A stretch of 64,000 nucleotides of DNA from contig OX235265.1 in the NCBI GenBank assembly GCA_944472135.2, forward strand, positions 88,816,984 through 88,880,983, written 5' to 3'. The notes beneath the pieces were generated by a model that was not told the DNA's origin, ran no database searches, and saw only the letters and a program-made list of their open reading frames with translations. The number at the start of each line of letters is the position of its first letter. The stretch's first letter is position 1. Below, in pieces: positions 43,616 through 55,080 of the stretch. This DNA comes from Trichobilharzia regenti (taxonomy: Eukaryota; Platyhelminthes; Trematoda; Strigeidida; Schistosomatidae). Both the position numbers and the translations under genes were made by a program.

Positions 43616-44175
43616 GCAGATATCATGAAGATACCAGGCAATAACAAGAAGCATCATTCAGTATCAGTAGGAGAAATTTGAAAGAGATGAACTTCTGGAA
43701 CGTGCCTAAACAGCTTCCTTTCAACTACAGGCAACACAAATAAAGATGTCTAACCTAGTAAGTATCAGAAAAGTAAAACAGACATTTATTGATCTGAATT
43801 GTGTGAGGATGCCTTATGCACTCGCCATAAGGAACAGGATCTGCATATTCGACACTGAATAAGCAACGGTGAACTCTGACAACGAACCAACCAAGAATCT
43901 ATTACCCAACAAATATGCAGAAGAAATTAGAGATTGACTGGACACACACTGTGAAGACCGTCGAGTGACATCACGCGACAGTCTGTGGAGTGGGATGTGA
44001 AAGAGAAACGATGAATTTGGCGTGCGTTGAAGGATGACATAGATCAGATGATGTAAGGAGCAGATGAAATTTTATAGTCAGTCATAGATACAGAGGACTC
44101 CAGAGAAGAGGAATAAATGGAGAGATATAGCTGAAAGCGTGTGTTCCACTCTGAACTCAAGGGAATATTAACATT
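43616..44175 (+). mobile_element. Highly degraded RTE LINE 3' half
   Basis: Traces of the RTE order remain: AAGATACCAGGCAATAACAA near 43629, GAAAGAGATGAACTTC, TTTCAACTACAGGCAACAC near 43719, CCCAACAAATATGCAGAAGA near 43906 and GTGTTCCACTCTGAACTCAA near 44142 (3' end). No usable frame. Confidence 0.6.
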
Positions 44176-44369
44176 AAGAATACTTACCTGTGCTATATTT
44201 TGTCCTTTTCTACCCCACTCTTCGCAAACACTTTGTTTTGTTAGATGTTTTCAAACGCACAATAAGTAGCTCATGTATTGGCTCCCTTAAATTTTTGTTT
44301 ATTTTCTCAAAGTGTGCATCTCATTGATGTGTTTTGTCACACTGTCATTCTCCAGTGTATTTTAGGTGT
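44176..44369. other. Short spacer
   Basis: Nothing recognised. Confidence 0.35.
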
Positions 44370-44695
44370 TGTGATGCTCAAACATCACGCACTGACGTCA
44401 TCAATGTAGAATAATCAATGACATGTTTACTAGTCAATTTTTAAATTAACTTTACCTAACTCCATACCAACTTGTTGACTGGATATGTCAAACACAGTGA
44501 TGAAACAGCATTATTTATTGGATGACGACGTTTCAAACACCATTTACTGTTTACAACCTCATCAATTGTTGATATGATTATGAACAGTCATGTGTGTGTG
44601 AAACTCTGACATTCAGTGAATAATATTGTTTCACTGTGTGTGTGTGTGACTTAAGCAATAAACAAATTAGTATGGAATTGCATTCAGCCACAGTA
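44370..44695 (-). repeat. PLE-derived palindromic mini-element, copy 2
   Basis: Inverse orientation to 49275-49600. It has the same flank (GATGCTCAAACATCACGC...), the same arms (GAAACAGCATTATTTATTGG; GTGAATAATATTGTTTCACT) and the same centre ATCAATTGTTGAT. A (GT)n tract lies at about 44637-44649. Confidence 0.65.
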
Positions 44696-45370
44696 CTGGC
44701 CTTATATGTGTATATTTTGCTTGCATTTGAAGTGAAACATAGGGCTTCATGCTTGAACTTCCGAGTTTCAGTAGCCGTAGTGAAGTTTTAGGCGGTGGAG
44801 TAGTTAGCCTTATTTCCAACCTTCCCTGATTTCTGCATTTGCTGGAGTTTATGCAAGGTTTAGAAATACGCCTGCCGAGTCTTGCTCATGTAGGTGGTTG
44901 GTGAAGACTCCACCACTGTCCCACCTCCCACAAACGTTTTGTATTATGATTTAGACACTTAAGATCTTGCTTTTCCCCTCTTGGTAAGGATTCTTTTTGC
45001 ATTTGACACATAGCTAGTTAGTCTGTCTAATTCGGTCCGCATTTATTAACGGTCTATATCCAGCAAACTGAAGCCAATCAGTAATTTGATTGGGCATTAA
45101 ACTTTCTGAAATGTGATACCGACTCACCTTTGGTACTAGTAGAAAATCGAAACGACTGTCTACCGGAGACCAATTATTTCACCACACTGCCATTTGAATC
45201 AAGCAAATATAGCTACATATGTGAGCAGCTGCACCGTATAGTTGTAGTTGATGGATGGAAAGCCTTAGAGAAGAATACACATACAGATGCTGTCAGGGAA
45301 TAATACGGCTTATTCTACTAGATACAGGCACTACACAACCTGAATGGCAATCTAAAAACTATCCATTGTG
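44696..45370. other. LINE-like remnant (about 44715-45060) and spacer
   Basis: GAAACATAGGGCTTCATGCT near 44731 resembles LINE 3' ends read on the minus strand. The rest (GGTGGAGTAGTTAGCC and so on) is too decayed to classify. Confidence 0.4.
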
Positions 45371-45384
45371 TTTTGTTATTTTAG

Positions 45385-45598
45385 TGTACTGAGCAAAAGG
45401 AGGCAGACTGTCTTACCATATTTGATATCTTTAATAGACAACAGAAAGTGCCGCATTTTGACTGACCTCCATTCATTCCTTGGGCGTGTGTTGTGCGGTC
45501 AGGAAGAAATATTTGTGGACATCTTAGATGGAGAAGAAAATGAGTTTCTAAATAACCTTCGATTAGCCTACGGAACAACGCTGAATCTGAATCGAAAT
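45385..45598 (+). CDS. Putative isolated internal exon of an unidentified gene
   Basis: An open stretch bounded by a good acceptor (TTTTGTTATTTTAG, AG at 45383-45384) and a strong donor (AAT|GTATGT at 45599). Its 214 nt encode VLSKRRQTVLPYLISLIDNR, then KCRILTDLHSFLGRVLCGQE and EEIFVDILDGEENEFLNNLR. The composition is balanced and protein-like, with leucine spacing reminiscent of a helical repeat, and no resemblance to the transposons around it. I do not recognise the family. It could be one exon of a gene with very long introns, as schistosome genes often have, or a chance open frame. Confidence 0.45.
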
Positions 45599-47045
45599 GT
45601 ATGTCTAGTGGTAAAATAAAAAAAGCCCTGAATTTCCCTCTCTCAATAAGAACCACGAAATGAAATAACTTATAATCTGAAGTCGGAAATTTCATACCTG
45701 CTGATTACATAGAGGATAGAATCAAATGAAGGAGAAAATAATAGGAAACAGTTATGAACAAACGGAAAACCAAAGGAAACAAATTATGATACGCAAATCA
45801 GCCCTTATGCCAAAATAGGAAGCAAATATTACCCATGGCGCTGTATGTTACTAATTGACTGATATGGATGAGTAGTTGGATATCACCCACATCCACCAGT
45901 AGTGCTTACCGACTAGATCGAAGTGGTTAAACACTGGAATGCCGTTTATCTCATTTGGCATCGAACTCATCTGTTGTTTACCTGGTTCCGGTCATCTCAG
46001 GGACCATAATCAGCTCAAACCATCAGAATTTTGACTAGCTACTTCGGCGAATCGGTAACACATGGGGTCAAATTCACACTTTTCAAATAAACTCTCACCA
46101 ATTGATGATTTGACTGATATCCAACTACTCATTCAAGCAGTCAGTAGTACATAGCATCAGGTAGTTATGCTTACTTTCTTGAAAGCCATTTATAGTATCT
46201 AACAAATCACACATTGTGGTCTGAATAATTTCAGTGATAAGATTTCACGTTGAATTGTATAAATTACAAGTTGAGAATTAATTTGTAAATTGCGAATGTG
46301 ATCAATTATCATCCAGCCTTGATATAACGAAACGGACATCTACCAATCACTGAAAGTTAACCATGAAAGTCAACATAAATGACGAATTGCAACTGCTAAA
46401 TAACAGAAATAGCTAAATAAAAGTAATACATTGGGTCAACTTCATCCGCTCCTATGATGACAACAACGGACCAACACAATGCTACCCTTTAGTTTATGAA
46501 ACAGCCGGCCTAGTTTCCTGACAGTACTACTAACTCAAGCAGTGAATAACGAAGCTCTTTCGTTACAATAATATGACAGATTTGTGTGTATACAGCTATT
46601 TAACTACTGGACATTTTAATGGAAATTGACTATGCTTCAAGGTACATAAAATGAATGCGATCATTCATTCTGCCGTCAATTCTCAATGCCAAGCCTCTAC
46701 ATCCATATTCACCTTACCTAACCAAATGCCAGACAGGAAGTTACAGAATATTGTTTGAATTTCATGATAGATCAGATTCATTTCATCGAAGCTCATGTTA
46801 AGTCACAAATAAATTGTGGATACCACAAAGAAAAACGAGACCGTAGGGTCAATAGCGAGACATTTTTATATGATAAGTACCTCACACATAAAAAACAACA
46901 AAATAACTGTGGTTTCTGTGTATTTTCGTCGACCCAAAGTCTGACTGATCTCTACTGCGCCGCGTTTTTCACATATCCCCTCCCCCTACAAGTATAGTTC
47001 TATAACTGATTTTAGATAGGAGAGATCATACGAGGGCAGACGTAT
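45599..47045. other. Mostly unassigned; one dispersed repeat
   Basis: 45845-46160 belongs to the dispersed repeat family also at 35.7 and 42.6 kb. The frame at 46755-46997 has no recognisable similarity. No second exon matching 45385-45598 was identified here. Confidence 0.4.
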
Positions 47046-47049
47046 TATT

Positions 47050-47350
47050 ATCTCCTGTCAAGGAACTTAACCTGAGTTCCTATGATTTGCGATTGACAAC
47101 TACTCAGTATGCTTATTGACTTTAACTCCAAAACACAAGGACCAATAAGAAATTATTCTCTTCGGGCAGTTGAAATCAATACTCTGTACAAAGCCTGTAA
47201 ACAGATGTTTTACAAATAATGTATAGTACTTTTATGCGTATTCTTTCGTCTTCTTTCAACTAGTACACAATTGAATCATTCTCGCCTTCGAGTTGCCCGT
47301 CAATGGCGACCAAGGTCAATGAACCAACGTTCAATGTTCATATTCCTTAA
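47050..47350 (+). repeat. Dispersed repeat, uninterrupted copy (possible solo LTR)
   Basis: TGTCAAGGAACTTAACCTGA to CAACGTTCAATGTTCA. Matches 32185-32705 outside the SINE inserted there. No target duplication detected. Confidence 0.5.
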
Positions 47351-47434
47351 CACCTCCTATCTGTGGTCTCCATTGTTATTTCGGTCTTCAATACGTCCTT
47401 TCAACTTGATCTGTAACTGTTTTCTCATCCCTGA

Positions 47435-47625
47435 ATGTGTCAGTGGCACAATGGTTAGGACTCTCGCTGACCATTCACATGATCAGAAGTTCGATCCCCT
47501 GCCGACGCATACTTGATATCTATGGTCGGCCTGCAAAATTTGGGCTACCAATATCACATGCTGAAAATTCCATACATGTACCAAAAATACACTGTGGAAT
47601 CAAGCTGCAATCAAAAATGAAAAAA
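47435..47625 (+). mobile_element. SINE S2 copy, diverged
   Basis: GTCAGTGGCACAATGGTTAG head, AAGTTCGATCCCC B-box, GGCCTGCAAAATTTGGGCTA body, GTGGAATCAAGCTGCAATC end and an A-rich tail. Several substitutions in the head indicate an older insertion. Confidence 0.83.
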
Positions 47626-47739
47626 TATATATTCCTGTGACAAATCCGTGTGTGTGATCAGACTGTTGGAAATGTGCTGCATAAATACATTACACAACTC
47701 AGACAAATAACGTCATAATTCAAAGTATTTATCAGATAC

Positions 47740-47972
47740 AAGTAGTTGACTATTCAGCATCTGAACAAGTTCAAAACGCTTTTCGTAACGCGCCAAGTCT
47801 TTGAACCTCATAGAAGCAATGAATGCCACGACATATTTGCTGATAGTTCTAATCATGTTCCTCATGCTGAGTGCAAAAGATTCTTTTGATGGTTAACCAC
47901 GATTATAATCACAAATATCTTGAGGCAATCCACATTAATACACACATATATATATATATATATATACATATA
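47740..47972 (-). mobile_element. Small RTE piece and (TA)n tract
   Basis: 47770-47880 on the minus strand matches RTE sequence (GGTTCAAAGACTTGGCG region). A (TA)n tract at 47947-47967 separates it from the next, oppositely oriented RTE copy. Confidence 0.5.
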
Positions 47973-47974
47973 TA

Positions 47975-48985
47975 ATACAAGGCTGCCTACTATCTCCAAT
48001 GATTTTCCTGATTTCAGTAGATTGGATAATGCGACAAACAGCGGGCTATGAGGAAACAGGCACAAAATGGACTCACACAAAAAAATCGAAGGATCTGGAC
48101 TTCGCCGATGATATATGTCTGATTTCCAACAAACTGGAAGATGTCATTCAAGTGAAAAGCAACAAGTTGGCAGAACAAGTATCCACAGAAGATAGGACTT
48201 CAAGCGAATATAGAGAAAACAGAGGTAAGTGATGAAGATTCATGGCCAACACCAACAGTTACAACAACAGACAAGAATCAGCCAGTATAAATGGGAGCAA
48301 TCTGAAAGAAACAACCTCCTTTATCTTTCTACCCACCTTCCTAGGAAGCGTCGTTTCAACTACAGGCCGACGGAACTGACGAGGATATCAAAGCCAGAAT
48401 CGGAAAAGCAAGACAAGCTTTCAATACTCTCAAATCTATTTGAAGGTCAACAGCGCTCAGCATGACAATGAAAATAAGATCCGGATTTTCAACTCCAATG
48501 TGAAGTCAGTGCCACTTACTACACGGATCAGAGACTTGGCCATCGCGTCATAAAGAGCATCTCAAGCAATCTACAAACCTTCATTAACAGCTGTCTTCGC
48601 TCAATACTAATCAAGATCAGATGGCCAGCCGGAAAAGATCAGCAACTGGGATCTCTGGCAATGAGCGAACCAACCCATCAGGAACCGATTGTGAAACAAA
48701 TAGGCAGGAAGAAATGGAGATGGATTGGCCATACACTGAGTAAACAAGCCATCAAGTGACATCACTAGACAAGCCACTGCTCGAGTGGAACCAGGCCGAA
48801 AGGGAAGCGGCGAGTTGGTCGTTTGTGCAAGGGTGACTTGGAGGAGGTCATGTGAAGAGGATATGAAAGCATGTGGGAAGACTTGTAGCGGGGTGAAAAC
48901 GTTGGTGGAGAACCGAAGGCAATGGAGACGCACGGGTGAAGCCCTATGTTCCTCTAGGAATTAAAGGAAATAATAATATATAAAA
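47975..48985 (+). pseudogene. RTE LINE RT C-terminal half; inverted twin at 59085-60130
   Basis: Frames: ISVDWIMRQ near 48010, LDFADDICLISNKLED (motif C) near 48095, STEDRTSSEYRENR, then a shift to RISQYKWEQSERNNLLYLST and a second shift. In the next frame DEDIKARIGKARQAFNTLKS ends at TGA (48447-48449) where other copies read Trp. After further shifts the 3' end is CCCTATGTTCCTCTAGGAAT at 48942-48961 with an (AAT)n tail. The twin shares the same TGA and shifts. Confidence 0.85.
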
Positions 48986-49274
48986 CTAGGTGTGCGTTAA
49001 GTACTGCAATAAGCCCTACTACACAGGAAAACATACAACCTCAAATACTAAGATTCAAGAGAGGTGAGACATTCAAATTTAAATTGGACAATGGCAGAAT
49101 ACTCGACAACCACGCATCTGATCCGGTTTCAGCCGGCGCACTCCAAAACTGCAGCAACTCAATAGTAAGCCTAAAAAAGAATAAACGTTGAACGGGAGAC
49201 TAGTAACTCTAACCCACAGTACTGCAAACGAAACTATGAAGCTGAAACTTGAAGCCCTCGGTTACTGTGGCAGA
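48986..49274. other. Unassigned spacer
   Basis: A short piece (AATTTAAATTGGACAATGGC...) resembles an aspartic-protease-flanking retroelement segment only vaguely. No claim. Confidence 0.3.
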
Positions 49275-49600
49275 ATGTCATTCCATACTTATTTGTTTAT
49301 TAGTTATGTCACACACACACACACACACACAATGAAACAATATTATTCACTGAATGTCAAAGTTTCACACACAATTGACTGTTCATAATCATATCAACAA
49401 TTGATGTGGTTGTAAACAGTAAATAGTGTTTGAAACGTCGTCATCCAATAAATAATGCTGTTTCATCACTGTGTTTGACATATCCAGTAAACAAGTTGGT
49501 ATGGAGTTAGGTAAAGTTAATTTAAAAATTGACTAGTAAACATGTCATCTGATTATTCTACGTTGATGACGTCGGTGCATGATGTTTGATCATCATAATA
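49275..49600 (+). repeat. PLE-derived palindromic mini-element, copy 3
   Basis: Left arm: CAATGAAACAATATTATTCA. Centre: ATCAACAATTGAT. Right arm: GTAAATAGTGTTTGAAACGT then CCAATAAATAATGCTGTTTC. The flank with CATGATGTTTGATCATCAT is shared with copies 1 and 2. A (CA)n tract lies at 49311-49331. Confidence 0.65.
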
Positions 49601-49805
49601 TTTAAATTACAGTGAATAATGAAAGTCCGAAGGCAAACTATTTGTAATAAATGACAAATCACAACAATGAAATTCACACTTTGAGTGTATAAACACAGAG
49701 TTGAGTGGAGTAACAAATTTGACATTAATTGTACACCTAAAATGCTCTGACAAAATCCATTATTGGCATAGTATAGTGGAGAAAACAATAACAGAACGTG
49801 TAGAT
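49601..49805. other. Short spacer
   Basis: Nothing recognised. Confidence 0.35.
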
Positions 49806-50565
49806 GGCCATTGTTATTATTATTATTGTTATTCTCTTGCGTTCAGGGTAGAACATGCGGCTTGAGCAGCATATTTTCATTTCACCGTCTTCTATGCAGT
49901 CATTCTTAACTGGCTTCATGACTGCCCATGAACCCTTTGTCATCTACTCCATATGACCGTCGAAGCCACACGTGGCTTGTTGTTGTTCCGCATCCGAGAT
50001 CCACTCGATAGCCTGCACTGCACGTGATGTCACTCGATGGTCTCCTCAGTGTAATGTCTACTCCATCTCCACTTTTTTAGACATATTTGTTGGGTAATAG
50101 GTTCTTAGTATCTTGTTGCCTATCCTTACTGGTCAGGTATGTCATCTTTATTATCAAGCCAGTGAAACCAGCAGTTGATAGAGGTCTAAAGTCGGTTTGA
50201 AGTGTTTATGATATCTAGGGCACCCAGCCTCTTAACAGATAGAGACACTGAATAACTTGACATTGGTGTTGAAAATCCTCATCTTCTTCCTTATACTGAC
50301 AGAAGCAGACTTCCACTGTGATTTCAAAGTAACGAGGTCTTTTTTTTACTTTTCCAACGCTGGCTGCTTTGACATCTCTGTTTTTGCTACCTGTAGCTGA
50401 GATAATTCTGCTGTGAAAAGTATAATGAGGTGAGTTCCTTTAGATTCCTCCTGCTGTTGGTTAGATATATTCATTATCTCTGCCGTCTTAAAGGAGTAGT
50501 ATTCTTCTTCTGTTTCTCAGTCTTGTTACTGGCTTGTATCTGCATCTCTCTCTCCAGAAATCCTG
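49806..50565 (-). mobile_element. RTE LINE 3' half, degraded
   Basis: The 3' end at the left (reverse of TTGCGTTCAGGGTAGAACAT after (TTA)n) and the order of C-terminal blocks on the minus strand match other RTE copies: a WRWSRH-like stretch near 50070, IFNTNVKL-like near 50265 and a KTAEIMNISN-like stretch near 50480. Stops are numerous. Confidence 0.6.
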
Positions 50566-50744
50566 AGAGGAAATGCGTCCCATTTTCTGATTTCTCCGGA
50601 AGTTGATGCATACACAGTTTACAGAAAAAGGCATTAATTACAGGAGATCAGTAAAAACGAAGGATGACGCTGACAAAATCAATAGCGTTGAAGTGAACTG
50701 CTTCCAAGATTTCATCATGAGCTAACAGTAGGTATAGAGCAGGT
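50566..50744. other. Short spacer
   Basis: Nothing recognised. Confidence 0.3.
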
Positions 50745-51050
50745 CGGGTGTGAGGGCATTTACTCGGTGATGAAATTGGCTAGTGGTTAAACTATGTCGT
50801 GAATTGTTGGAAGTTGAAATTCATGGACCGTTGATTCAGGTCTCAATTTCTTAAATTAAAAATGAGCACTCTTTGTGACCAGAAGGTTCTGGATGCGAAC
50901 TCCATTGAACGTATACTGCTGAAGAGTACCAAACGAAAATGAAATTGCAGTGTATTACTCGCTGGTTTCCCAATGGTTCTCCAGTCGATGTCAGCTCATA
51001 ATGAAATCCTGCGAACAATCAAATCCCTGCAAACCAATACTTGGAAAAAT
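50745..51050 (+). mobile_element. Sm-alpha-like SINE, old copy
   Basis: The same order as 36655-36960: leader (ACTCGGTGATGAAATTGGCT), CTTTGTGACCAGAAGGTTCT, then TACTGCTGAAGAGTACCAAA where the CTGAAGA core is kept but stem II no longer pairs, and a tail TTCTCCAGTCGATGTCAGC. A degraded ribozyme copy. Confidence 0.65.
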
Positions 51051-51139
51051 ACCGCTCCCGAGTTTATTCAAAGATTATGAATAGCTTATTCAACTAAGCA
51101 TATCATATTGCTTGTGGCGCATTGGTGAGCCACATACTT
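51051..51139. other. Short spacer
   Basis: Nothing recognised. Confidence 0.3.
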
Positions 51140-51670
51140 CATTTGTATAAAAAACTGTCATCTGGTGAATTCCGCCAACAAACAATTTCATTGGATGAAT
51201 CCTTCCAAATTTAGTAGAGGCATGAATGTATGTGAAGGTTTATATTTTCCAAAACTTGATTCAAAACAATTTTTACTATTGCATGTAGTCATTGTTGTAA
51301 ATCTATTCATGAAAGGATGAAGACATTTCAAATTGACACGGATACATAACAGGATGATTATTTCACCTCAGACAACTGAGTGTGACTTACCAGTTAAAAA
51401 TTGTGACTTAATTGTCTCAGTAACAAACAGTCTTTTATGAAATTAGGAATTTGCGATTTGTACAGTTCTAGATGACATTTCAGCATGGTTCCCTTCAGAA
51501 GTGTGTTTTCTGCATGATAGCCTACATGGTAATTAAGACACCAAGCGTAGTGGCATGGTATTATGTACTACTGATTGATTGATTGATTGACTGACTGACA
51601 TGAGTAATTGGACACGACTCACATCGACCTGTGGTGCTTGCTAGCCAGCCAGTTCGGGGTGATCTAAACA
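51140..51670 (-). repeat. Inverted partner of 42535-43165
   Basis: Contains inverted versions of the blocks listed for the 42.5-kb copy and a (GATT)n tract at 51571-51590. Numerous substitutions and indels separate the two. Confidence 0.65.
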
Positions 51671-52021
51671 GTCAACCAATAGATTTTTTTTATTACAGCT
51701 TGATTCCATATAATTCACTGGATATATCTTTTATCATAGAGATGCAGTACTAAGGTCAGCCAATAGTTTGGAGGAAACCAAGTACTGGACGATGGAGGTC
51801 CCATGCTCCACAGCAATCAATATAAGTGCATAGATTTACCACAATGAAATAAAATGAATTAACTTCACATATGTATTCTCACATGTAAATTTTCAACAAT
51901 TTTTTTATTGAAATGAAATATTTCTATATTTAGCCACTTCAAATTATGGTGGGAAGTTTAAGGTACTGACTAAATATAAGTAGGTTACTGTCAAGCACCT
52001 AAACGAGAGAAGCTATTAGTG
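51671..52021. other. Spacer with SINE-tail trace
   Basis: TTATTACAGCTTGATTCCAT at 51691-51710 resembles the reverse complement of the SINE S2 3' end (GGAATCAAGCTGTAAT). Otherwise nothing. Confidence 0.4.
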
Positions 52022-52315
52022 TGTAACAACAGAAAACAAGGGCCAGCCAAACAGATCGTTTATTAACGAAATCAACATATATTTATAGATTTTCATGTAC
52101 ATTATTATAGATTATTGTTAGCAGAAAAGCACAGTCTTCTGATTAGTGGTTGTTTCTCACCTAAAGTTAGCCTTGCATCTCTTTGTCACTGTTTCTTGAA
52201 TGTCACATCAGCTATATGTTAACTGTATCCGCCTACGCACGGTCAATATTTGGGACGTAAACATTGATGTAAATTACTGTCCACCAATTTTGGCTAACAA
52301 CCAGCTCTCACAACA
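52022..52315 (+). mobile_element. Solo LTR with 4-bp TSD (AGTG)
   Basis: TGTAACAACAGAAAACAAGG at the start and CAGCTCTCACAACA at the end, with TG...CA termini. AGTG occurs immediately before (52018-52021) and after (52316-52319). Homologous to 1599-1936 but 44 bp shorter and clearly diverged. It lies 400 bases upstream of Gypsy integrase sequence, but the flanking AGTG repeats mark it as a separate solo LTR. Confidence 0.75.
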
Positions 52316-52470
52316 AGTGGTGTTACGAGAAATATGAGCTTCAGTTCACTACATGTTCAATCGACTAACGTCAGTAATAAGAAAGCAAAAATAGACTTGT
52401 GTAGAAATCATATGAAGGAATGGCAATTTGCAAAAATCTCACTGAAAAGGACCTATTCCTACTGCTGATG

Positions 52471-52508
<38 letters not shown>

Positions 52509-52714
52509 AACTGATAATGGCTTTCTTTTGCAGGTTTTAACAACTGCACATTTCTCAGGGGCGAATGAAACTGTTCTGCGAAACAGTTCGCACCCACTGA
52601 GTTCCAAAAACACAGGACTTTCAGGTGACGAAGTAAGCTCACAGACCAGTAAGCCACTGTTGCCTGACCCAATGATCTGTAGTGCACATTGTACCTTTGA
52701 ACTTTTGTTTAAAG
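52316..52714. other. Spacer with (TA)n tract
   Basis: A (TA)n tract lies at 52470-52503. No coding sequence recognised before the integrase fragment. Confidence 0.4.
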
Positions 52715-53622
52715 TCGTATTTACTCACATGTGTGGATCGTTTCACACGTTGGCCGGAAGCCATTCCGATACCAGATGTAACGGCTCAAACCGTCTGTCG
52801 TGCCTTCATGGAAGGCTGGGTTGCCCATTTTGGATGTCCCGCAACTGTCACTACCGACCGCGGACAACAATTCGAATCCACAAGCTTCAAAGAATTGTTA
52901 GAGATGCTGGGATGCAAACGCATTCGCACAACCGCGTATCATCCCGCGGCAAATGGCCTAGTAGAACGTTTCCACCGTCAACTCAAAGCTGCGTTGATGG
53001 CAGTGGACAACAGTAAGTGGACAGATTCGCTACCACTGGTCCTGCTTAGCATCCGGGCTACGCTTAAGGGGGATCTGCAGTGCTCGCCAGCTGAATTGGT
53101 GTACGGTACCACCATGCGTTTACCAGGCGAGCTAATCGCTCCCGAAACTTTCGAGCCAAATTTCCCGATACCACCCGTTACGCTCAGCAACTTAAAAGTT
53201 TTATGCAGCGACTCCGACCAGTTTCCACACGCACTCAGAACCGAAAGGTTCAGGTTGATCGGCGACTTGATGACTGTACACACGTTTTCGTGCGTCACGA
53301 CGCCATACGAAAGCCATTACAACCACCGTATGACGGGCCTTTTAAGGTCCTTAGTCGTAAAGATAAATTTTTCGTTATTGACCGATGCGGCCGCCCAGAC
53401 ACTGTCAGCATAGACAGACTTAAAGCGGCATACACTGAAGAACCTTCACCCTCCCCATCGGCTCAATCAAATAGCCCCACTGAACCTAGTCCTTGTCCAG
53501 ACTCAACTACCTCACCTCCAGTGGTGAATGATGATTCTCCTACCGTCACCAGTAAGACCCCTGTCACACGTGCTGGTCGACGTGTTCACTGGCCCAAGAG
53601 GTTCGTAGAATTCTTTCACTGA
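52715..53622 (+). pseudogene. Ty3/Gypsy (CsRn1/Boudicca-like) integrase fragment, frameshifted
   Basis: The first frame gives YLLTCVDRFTRWPEAIPIPD, VTTDRGQQFES (second catalytic Asp, codon at 52856), TAYHPAANGLVERFHRQLKA (catalytic Glu, codon at 52964) and CSPAELVYGTTMRLPGELI. The sequence upstream that would hold the zinc finger and first catalytic Asp is missing. A frameshift at about 53155-53170 moves the C-terminal part to another frame: MQRLRPVSTRTQNRKVQVDR, HVFVRHDAIRKPLQPPYDGP (GPY-like segment), DRCGRPDTVSIDRLKAAY and a Ser/Pro-rich end RAGRRVHWPKRFVEFFH. GC content is higher than around it. Truncated and frameshifted, so inactive. Confidence 0.88.
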
Positions 53623-55080
53623 ACTAATCCATAGGTAATGCTACTAGTGATTTTTTATTCCTTGTCACAATTTCTTATTCAATTCTGCTATATTTAATCT
53701 ATTTGGTCCCGCTTCTGGGAGTAGTCGTTTTAACCCTCACTAATCCTTTTAATCTTTATCTCTCGTTACAGAGGACCAGCAGCAGTTTGTTTTTACCCCT
53801 AATTTTTCATCTATTTCATCTCAATCTACTCGCTAGATCAGTTGGCTTCTCATGTCATCTTGTAACCCACACCAAAAGAGGAATTATGAACAGTATATTA
53901 CCTTTCACTGCCCATTTTCTTCCAAAAAAAATTAATTATTATTAAAAAAAATTTTTATAAAAAAAAAGAAAATAAAAAAAGTAAAAAAATGTAAAATAAT
54001 AAATAAACAAAAAAATTTTTTTAAATAAAAAAAAGATTATTTAAAAAAAAACAAAAAAAAACTTCCACTGTATAGTTAAATGGACAGATATACATATTTT
54101 TTGCGCATAAATGCTTCACTTCTATGCTGTACATAGTAATCCGCTCAATTTATTTTCACAGCCTGTACTATATTCCTTCGGGTTTATGCCCTCCTGCAAT
54201 TCATTTATTTTGTGAACCGTACTTATAAACATTATGCATCATCTTAGTATGCACTTAGCAACATGAACAAAGTAATTTTGGTAATGATAACTACTCATAG
54301 CTATTGGTTATGTACTAACTTCTCTGTAATTTTATAAGTTCTCACAGGGTAGAAACTTCCTTTGTTTTATCTCATTCTAACGTACTACTTCCAAGTTGCA
54401 CCACTTTTCCTCGCATTGATTTCGCACAAGCTTTTGTAGTACCTTTACACCGATTTTGAAATCTTAACCTTTTCTCCCATTTTCTTCTGTTGTTTTTTTT
54501 ACCCTGCTCCTTATCATACGCTGGTATAATGATTGCCTTTAACATGACTGCTAGGTTCTGTTGAAGCGGAGGAAGGGAGCATTGGTCTAATATGAAAGTT
54601 AGACATAATGAGTCACCTTCTTGCTACGACAGCCTCGGCGCCAGAGGTTTACCATCAAACCTCCACATAAGTAAGCTTGTAATAGTGCGGAATTAAAAAA
54701 AAATAATCGATAAATATCAATACAATAAAAAAAATACTAAAAAAAAGATTAATAAAAATATGAAAGATAAAAAAAGGAAAAAAAAAAAAAAAAACACCAG
54801 ACCGCAGAAGCTTACAACCACACAAGGCACCAGCGTCATTTCTTATCATATTCCGTCTTACTTCACTAATCATGTACATACCACTTCCAACTTACCTTAA
54901 TTTTTTTCTTTTCTTTTGCTTTCTTTCCTTTCGATAAAATTTCTTTTTTTACTATTCCTATCTTCAAACCTTCGCATTCACTCATTGCTATTGTGCCAAG
55001 CCATCCTACTTTGTATATCGAAGCTTGCTGGTTTCCCACCAACCTTCTAGGGGGGGGATAGAGCCATGAATTCCAACTTC
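53623..55080 (+). other. Probable Gypsy 3' non-coding region with A-rich tracts
   Basis: Two very A-rich stretches (53925-54065 and 54688-54795) flank unremarkable AT-rich sequence. A purine run (AGGGGGGGGATAGAG at 55049-55063) resembles a polypurine tract. No LTR could be defined to its right, so the boundary is tentative. Confidence 0.45.

Noticed and set aside
46755..46997. Second exon of the gene suggested at 45385
   Set aside because: No convincing splice sites around the open part and an unremarkable composition.
48607..48933. 108-codon minus-strand frame, nearly identical at 59129-59455 on plus
   Set aside because: Its conservation only reflects the twin RTE copies; the RTE protein is encoded on the other strand.
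52420..53016. 198-codon frame overlapping the Gypsy integrase
   Set aside because: It begins in a (TA)n tract and runs in the wrong frame; the integrase motifs are in the frame from 52682.
52022..53622. A complete Gypsy provirus from the LTR at 52022 through the integrase
   Set aside because: The LTR has its own AGTG flanking repeats, and no primer-binding site, gag, protease or RT lies between it and the integrase fragment.
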